This document shows, piece by piece, positions 51,529 through 56,156 of a stretch of DNA of 56,156 bases. Each line of letters begins with the position of its first letter. Position 1 is the first letter of the stretch. The DNA is taken from positions 1 to 56,156 of the forward strand of contig JALORC010000039.1 in the NCBI GenBank assembly GCA_025459175.1. The letters run 5' to 3'. The notes beneath the pieces were generated by a model that was not told the DNA's origin, searched no databases, and saw nothing but the letters and a program-made list of their open reading frames with translations. The stretch is from Planctomycetota bacterium. Its GTDB lineage: Bacteria > Planctomycetota > UBA1135 > UBA2386. A program made the translations under genes and the position numbers.

Positions 51529-53622
51529 TCAGCGCAGGCGTTGACTCGGCGTCCAGCGCGCGAACGTCGTCTCGATGCGGTTCTGGCCGTTGTCCTGCGA
51601 AGCCATGCGATGGTGTGGTACGCGCAGGCTGGCGGTGCGGCGATAGTCGGACCAGGTCTCCTCGATGTGCACCACCGAGGCGTCGGGCAGCGTCTCCCAG
51701 ACCTCGACGACGCGCAGCAGATTGGACTCGGTGTCGATGTGGATGCGCAGCCGGTCGAAGCGTGAGCCGACAGCTTCCAGCACCATCATCTCGCGGTCGC
51801 CGACGGTGCGGCGCGCGCGGGACCGGAACTCCAGCTCGCCACGCGCATGGGCCGCCAGCAGTGCCAGCGGGTGCCGCTGCTGCTCGCGCCGCAGGGCCGC
51901 CACTTCCGCCAGGTCCAGGGCCCGTTTCGTGGTTCCCAGCTGCTCGAACCTGGCGTCGGCAGTGATGCGCGCCTCGATGCGCGCGCCCAGCAACTCACGG
52001 TCGCGCTCGAGCCAGCCTTCGTCCCGCCAGACGAGCCGTTCGCGCATCGGCGGTGCTTCCGTGTGCCTCAGGCCCGCCTCGTATTCCCAGCCGACCAGGT
52101 CGCGGAGCAGGTTCCTGCTGCCCACCGCAGCGATGGCTCGGTCCAGCCACTGGGCACCGACGGTCGTCGACTCGGCGGTCGGCGCGGCGGTGCCGACCTC
52201 GGGGTCGGTCACGAGCTCCGTGGGCAGCAGCTTCAGCGGCCGCACGTCCTGGAGGTCGGTCGGCGGCCGGTCGCCGACCACGATCATCGCCAGGGGCTGG
52301 TTCTGGTACTGGGCCGCGAACGTGTCGACGTCGAAACCGGCTTGCTCTATCGTCCGGAACGCCAGGTCGATCGCGGCGATGCCGGTGCCGCGCACCAGCA
52401 TCTGGGTCTGACTGCGCAGACGGGCCCCGGGATCCAGCATGCCGAGCCGCGCCGTCATCGGCGCGCGACGCAGGGCTAGCTCGATCTCCGACGGGGTGGG
52501 GGCCACGTCGAGCAACGATGCCCGGGCCAACGCCATGGTGCGGAACAAGGCGACTGCTTCCTCCGCGGTCGACTCGGTGCGCAGCACCAGGGCCACGGCG
52601 TCCGGCGACTGCACGAAGTCGCTCTTCCAGCGCAGGTGCGCCAGGCCCTGGTCGCGCTGCAATTGCTCGAAGCGCCCGCCGGTCCCGTCCAACGTGATGC
52701 ACTCCTGGAGCACGAACAGCGGAGCCGACTCGGGGCGTCCCACGTCGGGCAGCATCATCACGATCGCCACCTGGCATCGGCCACCGGGAGCACCTTGTGC
52801 CCAGTGCAGGCCGGATTCGAAGCGGCGATCGAGCAGGGGCATCTCGCCTGGAATCGCCGACGACGGCCGCCAGCCGGCGATGCCCTCTGGCCCGGGCCTC
52901 GACAGGGTCGCCGAGATCCGCTCCTGCGACTCGGGGGCCTCGATGGCCAGCAGGGTGCGCTCGGGACGGAACAGGCGAGCGACATAGGCGTCGATCTCGC
53001 TGGCATCGCGGTCGACGAGGTCGGTGATGTTGTCCGAGGTGTCCGCGTCGGCGAGCAGCAGCCGCTGGGCCATCACGCCGATCGCATCCTGCTGCACCTC
53101 TTTGCTGCGGCGCTCGACGAGGTCTTCCCGGATGCGCTCGATCTGGTTGCGGGAGCGAGCCGGTTGGTCGAGCGCTGCCCGCAGGGCCACGATTGCCTCG
53201 GTCCACCGGTTGCCGGGCACGCGGATGTCGAACCAGGTGGTGATGGGGCCGATCCTGACCTCGACCGTGCCACCGAGGCGCGCGATCGATTGACTGAGCG
53301 CCAGTCGCCCCTGGCTGGGATCCCCGCTCTCGACCATCACGTGGGCGCTCAACTCACCCAGGCCCGGGGCCATCATCAGGGTGCCGGCCAGCACGCCGAA
53401 CTGGATCAGCGCATCGCTGCCGGGCTTGATGCTGGTGGTGATCACGGCCATGCCGTTCTCGAGTCGGGCGAGCCTGGGCTCGCGCGCCGGGGCGTTGTTG
53501 CGTCCGGCGGTGTGCACGATCGGCAGCAGCGGGGCCGGAGCAGGATCGGCGGTTTGCATCGGCGTGCTGCAGGCCGCGGCCAGCAACGCGACGGTGGACA
53601 GCAACGTTCGCGACCGGGTCAT
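51529..53622 (-). CDS. M16-fold (pitrilysin-like) lipoprotein without zinc motif
   Basis: This 697-residue protein starts at ATG 53622, overlapping the stop of the upstream M16 gene (ATGA). A lipoprotein-type signal (TLLSTVALLAAAC, Cys18) is followed by an M16 peptidase fold: LENGMAVITTSIKPGSDALI and GVLAGTLMMAPGLGELSAHV. The HxxEH zinc site reads ELSAH here, so it should not be a zinc protease. The second M16 half spans about 240-460, and an additional C-terminal domain of about 200 residues has outer-membrane-lipoprotein-like sequence (LRIHIDTESNLLRVVEVWET). It probably works as a structural partner of the upstream M16 protein. Confidence 0.75.
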   Translation of the reverse strand: MTRSRTLLSTVALLAAACSTPMQTADPAPAPLLPIVHTAGRNNAPAREPRLARLENGMAVITTSIKPGSDALIQFGVLAGTLMMAPGLGELSAHVMVESGDPSQGRLALSQSIARLGGTVEVRIGPITTWFDIRVPGNRWTEAIVALRAALDQPARSRNQIERIREDLVERRSKEVQQDAIGVMAQRLLLADADTSDNITDLVDRDASEIDAYVARLFRPERTLLAIEAPESQERISATLSRPGPEGIAGWRPSSAIPGEMPLLDRRFESGLHWAQGAPGGRCQVAIVMMLPDVGRPESAPLFVLQECITLDGTGGRFEQLQRDQGLAHLRWKSDFVQSPDAVALVLRTESTAEEAVALFRTMALARASLLDVAPTPSEIELALRRAPMTARLGMLDPGARLRSQTQMLVRGTGIAAIDLAFRTIEQAGFDVDTFAAQYQNQPLAMIVVGDRPPTDLQDVRPLKLLPTELVTDPEVGTAAPTAESTTVGAQWLDRAIAAVGSRNLLRDLVGWEYEAGLRHTEAPPMRERLVWRDEGWLERDRELLGARIEARITADARFEQLGTTKRALDLAEVAALRREQQRHPLALLAAHARGELEFRSRARRTVGDREMMVLEAVGSRFDRLRIHIDTESNLLRVVEVWETLPDASVVHIEETWSDYRRTASLRVPHHRMASQDNGQNRIETTFARWTPSQRLR

Positions 53623-55115
53623 CGCCGCCCCTCCACGATCGCGGCCTGGCCGGCGAACACCCGTCGCAGCAACTCCTGCAGAGCCGGCGGTTCGATGCGT
53701 TCCGGCCAGCTGCGCATCGGCGGCAGGCTCGGCCACCGCAAGGTCTCGGTCGCGATCTCGACCGCCAACTGGCGCGGATTGCCGGTTCGATCGCGCCAGC
53801 GGTGCTGCAGGGCGGCAACGAAGGGTCGCAGTTGCGCCGCCGTCGGGGGCGTGGCGATGGCTTCGCGAGCGACGGCGGTGACCAGGTCGAGCGTGCCGTC
53901 GATGCCGGCCGGGTCCGTGATCTCGATCTTCAGCAGCGCCTGGCCATCGGGCAGCGGCGGCCATGGTGCCCGGCAATGCACGGTGGCACCGACCCGGCCA
54001 CGGCGCTGGAGCTCGATACCGAGGCGGCTCTCGGGCCCCTCGGCGAACCAGTGCACCGCGGTCTCGAGCACGAAGCGGTCCGCGATCGGGGGCAGCACCC
54101 ACGCCATCGACACCATCGGTACCGCCACGCCCGTCACCTGCGACCGGCGTGTGCCCGGCAGCGGCCGCAACGACTGGGCTGCGGCCGGTCGCCACGCCGG
54201 CAGCGACGTGGCCACGAACCTGGCATTCAGCACGTCCTTGGCCGCTGCGAGGTCGAAGTCACCGAGCAGCACGTGCACGGTTCGTTCCGGTCGCTGGCTC
54301 TGCTGCCAGGTCGCCAGGGCCTCGGCGCGGCGCGGGGCAAGGAACGGCGGTGGCTCGAGCTGCTGGGCGAACGGGTGATTCGGCAGCACCAGGGCCAGCA
54401 GTTCGATGTCGACCGCGGCGAACGCCTGGTCGGCATGTCGGCGGACGCGGCCCAGCAGCTCGAGCATCCATTCCTGGGGCAGGTTGCGCAGCGCGAGGTC
54501 CTCGCGTCGCTCGACCAGCAGCGCCGCGACCTGGCCGATCGACGCAGGCAGCGTCGTCAGCACCAGTGCGGCGGCCGGGCCGCGATCGACCAGCTCGGGG
54601 TGATGGACCGGGGTCGACGCCAGTACCCGCGGGAACACGGTCAGGTCCGCGAGTCGTTGGGCCGCTTCCTCGCAGCGCAGGACGTGCCGCGCCGCGCCGT
54701 CGTCGGTGGGCTTCTGCAGCTTGTTCTGCCAGGCCTCGTCGAGCGCTTGCAGCGCCTCGCGTTCGCGGGCCGGGTCGAGGCTGCCGGTGCCGAAGGTGCC
54801 GTTCAGCGAGACCCGGTGCACCGCGCGCGAGAGGCCGGGCAGATTCGCCGGGTCGGCGCTGCCGTCGGTCCAGGTGGCGACCGCCCAGTGCACGAGCGGA
54901 ATCGATGGGTCCGCGATCAATACGAAGCGACTGCCGTCGGGAGCCGTGAACACCACCGGCTGGTCGCCGGCGGGGGCTGGTTCCTGGGCCGCCAAGCCGG
55001 TGCCCAGCAGCAGCAGCAGACCCAGCTGCCGCAGCAGCGCCCGATCACACAGCCGCGCCCGATCACACAGCCGCGCTCGATCACGCAGTGGCGGAGATGT
55101 CGCCGCTCGATTCAC
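53619..55115 (-). CDS. Exported M16-fold protein without zinc motif
   Basis: This is a 498-residue protein starting at GTG 55115, inside the 3' end of lpxA. An N-terminal basic stretch encoded by 18-bp repeats precedes a hydrophobic signal core (LLRQLGLLLLLGTGLAAQ). The M16 fold is recognisable in FVLIADPSIPLVHWAVATWT, ANLPGLSRAVHRVSLNGT and LQRRGRVGATVHC. At the zinc site, HxxEH is replaced by RAVHR, so it also looks inactive. No clear RxxxY pocket, the usual sign of the partner subunit in M16 heterodimers, is evident to me. Coupled ends with lpxA and the next M16 gene suggest one operon. No in-frame ATG, GTG or TTG closer to the signal core was found. Confidence 0.72.
   Translation of the reverse strand: MNRAATSPPLRDRARLCDRARLCDRALLRQLGLLLLLGTGLAAQEPAPAGDQPVVFTAPDGSRFVLIADPSIPLVHWAVATWTDGSADPANLPGLSRAVHRVSLNGTFGTGSLDPAREREALQALDEAWQNKLQKPTDDGAARHVLRCEEAAQRLADLTVFPRVLASTPVHHPELVDRGPAAALVLTTLPASIGQVAALLVERREDLALRNLPQEWMLELLGRVRRHADQAFAAVDIELLALVLPNHPFAQQLEPPPFLAPRRAEALATWQQSQRPERTVHVLLGDFDLAAAKDVLNARFVATSLPAWRPAAAQSLRPLPGTRRSQVTGVAVPMVSMAWVLPPIADRFVLETAVHWFAEGPESRLGIELQRRGRVGATVHCRAPWPPLPDGQALLKIEITDPAGIDGTLDLVTAVAREAIATPPTAAQLRPFVAALQHRWRDRTGNPRQLAVEIATETLRWPSLPPMRSWPERIEPPALQELLRRVFAGQAAIVEGRR
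55042..55087 (-). repeat. 18-bp tandem repeats encoding RLCDRA units
   Basis: Plus-strand CGATCACACAGCCGCGCC (55042-55059) is repeated as CGATCACACAGCCGCGCT (55060-55077) and begins a third time at 55078. The repeats fall at the lpxA stop and the start of the M16 gene and encode repeated RLCDRA in the M16 frame. They may be slippage and may have moved the start of the M16 gene. Confidence 0.7.
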
Positions 55116-55929
55116 CGGTCTCCGCCCGCACCTGCCGGCCCGATCGCGGGCTGCACACGCCGCGTCTGCTGGCGGCGACGAAATCGACGACCTCGCGGCA
55201 GACCGGGTCGCGGTGCAGCGCGCTGTTGCGGACGAACTCCAGCCGTTGATGCAAGGTTCCGGCACGCCAGAACAGTAGTCGGAAGACACGCTTGACGAGA
55301 GCCTTCTGTGCGGGAGTGTAGCCGTTGCGATGCAGGCCGACCAGGTTGACGCCGACCAGCTTGGCGCGATCGCCCTGCACCATCGCGAACGGCGGCGCGT
55401 CGTGCGACACCATCGCCCCGGCGCCGACCATCGCCAGCTTGCCGACCCGCGCGAACTGGTGGATGCCGACCATCGCCCCGAGGATCGCCCGGTCGCCGAT
55501 GATGGTGTGGCCGGCGGCCATCGCCCCATTGGTGAACACGACGTGGTTGCCGACCGTCGCGTCGTGCCCGATGTGGGCGCCGACCAGCAGCATGTTGTGG
55601 TCGCCGATGGTCGTGGTGCCGCCGCCGAACGGCGTGCCGCCGTGGATCGTCACGTGCTCGCGGATCCGGTTGTGGTCGCCGATCCGCAGTTTGCCCGATG
55701 GATCCCCGGCCTTCAGCTTCTTGTCCTGGGGGTGACAGCCGATCGCGGCGAACGGGTAGACCTCGCAGTCGGCGCCGAGCACGGTGTCGCCGTCGATCAC
55801 CACGTGGGCCAGCAGGCGGGTCCGTTCGCCGATGCGGACCTGGGGCCCGACCGTGCAGTATGGGCCGATGTCGACGTCTTTGCCGAGCTCGGCCCCGGGG
55901 GCGATGATCGCGGTCGGGTGAATGCCCAT
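55081..55929 (-). CDS. lpxA: Acyl-ACP--UDP-N-acetylglucosamine O-acyltransferase
   Basis: This 282-residue left-handed beta-helix enzyme carries out the first committed step of lipid A synthesis in the cytoplasm, adding a hydroxyacyl chain from ACP to UDP-GlcNAc. Hexapeptide repeats run from residue 5 (IHPTAIIAPGAELG). Catalytic His122 lies in HIGHDATVGN, with the second conserved His141 in AAGHTIIGD. Substrate residues fit the family (CHPQDKKLKAGDPS, REHVTIHGGT). The C-terminal helical region continues about 20 residues beyond E. coli LpxA and ends SGDISATA. Usual lpx neighbours (lpxD, fabZ, lpxB) are not seen; the window ends 227 bases upstream. The downstream M16 pair appears co-transcribed. 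Confidence 0.95.
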   Translation of the reverse strand: MGIHPTAIIAPGAELGKDVDIGPYCTVGPQVRIGERTRLLAHVVIDGDTVLGADCEVYPFAAIGCHPQDKKLKAGDPSGKLRIGDHNRIREHVTIHGGTPFGGGTTTIGDHNMLLVGAHIGHDATVGNHVVFTNGAMAAGHTIIGDRAILGAMVGIHQFARVGKLAMVGAGAMVSHDAPPFAMVQGDRAKLVGVNLVGLHRNGYTPAQKALVKRVFRLLFWRAGTLHQRLEFVRNSALHRDPVCREVVDFVAASRRGVCSPRSGRQVRAETGESSGDISATA

Positions 55930-56156
55930 CGACGGGAGGTTGGTTCGCCTCGCAGTAGGGCTCGGCGGGCGCGTATGTCTACCCGAGGCCCATGGGCGGC
56001 GCTACCCTTCGTCTTCCCTGCGTTGCCCGTCGGCGCGCCGGCCCGCGCCGAGTCTCCCGGTGTGGCCGGGTCTTCCGGCCGGGCAGGCCACTGCACAGCC
56101 CTCGGATTTTTCCCCGTTCGATGACCTCCCTGTCGCCTGTTCGGCCCGTTCGGCCC
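55930..56156. other. Window edge upstream of lpxA, no firm gene
   Basis: I see no reliable gene. An ATG at 56121 on the plus strand opens a short frame (MTSLSPVRPVRP) to the window edge and might be the start of a divergent gene. A T-run (GGATTTTTCCCC, near 56104) is the only AT-rich spot. Confidence 0.3.

Noticed and set aside
56121..56156. Start of a divergent gene at the window edge
   Set aside because: Only 12 codons are visible, and nothing in them supports a family.

Overview
This window is very GC-rich DNA from a bacterium that is most likely a planctomycete. That placement is inference from gene content: a Ser/Thr kinase fused to a formylglycine-generating-enzyme-like (FGE) fold beside a divergent ECF sigma factor, VIT/vWA proteins, an exported sulfatase, many large exported repeat proteins, and sparse Shine-Dalgarno sites. 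An lpxA gene and a probable beta-barrel protein point to a Gram-negative envelope. I see no rRNA, tRNA, CRISPR array, transposase or phage gene.

Layout. Positions 1-4433 hold the end of a VIT/vWA protein, a second vWA protein, and an OmpR-type response regulator with its sensor kinase; the kinase reading frame is broken by an apparent one-base loss near 2778. Positions 4579-7881 hold an unknown protein and a large secreted protein. Positions 7897-11098 are the divergent kinase/sigma pair. Positions 11138-19665 hold three paralogous secreted proteins built from about 50-residue repeats, with a small membrane protein between the first two. Positions 19670-25590 hold an M28 peptidase, a WD40-like protein, a lipoprotein, a thioredoxin-like protein and an unknown 102-residue protein. 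A cobalamin riboswitch precedes the 102-residue gene, and upstream of it lies a HTH/GHKL/STAS-like regulator with its own iterated operator. Positions 25756-35674 hold an exported GH29 fucosidase, an exported catalase-peroxidase, a membrane-anchored carboxypeptidase-regulatory-like protein, a sulfatase and a subtilisin. Positions 36085-42336 form a probable five-gene leftward operon: thioredoxin-like/HEAT protein, acyltransferase, SGNH hydrolase, a Clp_N-PepE fusion and a methyltransferase. Positions 42543-46776 hold glyA translationally coupled to an ECF sigma factor and a single-pass regulator; the regulator and a facing small secreted protein are present twice. Positions 47028-51449 hold speA, a NYN-domain protein and a beta-barrel protein. 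Positions 51529-55929 are lpxA followed by two M16-fold proteins that both lack the zinc motif.

How the genes fit together. Most of the window serves the cell surface: exported hydrolases, polysaccharide modification and large repeat proteins, each probably controlled by local sigma, kinase or riboswitch regulators. Five proteins, including the sulfatase, end in a related domain of about 110-140 residues that probably acts as a common secretion or anchoring module. The most novel items are the Clp_N-PepE fusion, the duplicated secreted-protein/membrane-regulator module tied to an ECF sigma factor, the B12 riboswitch in front of an unknown small protein, and the shared C-terminal domain.
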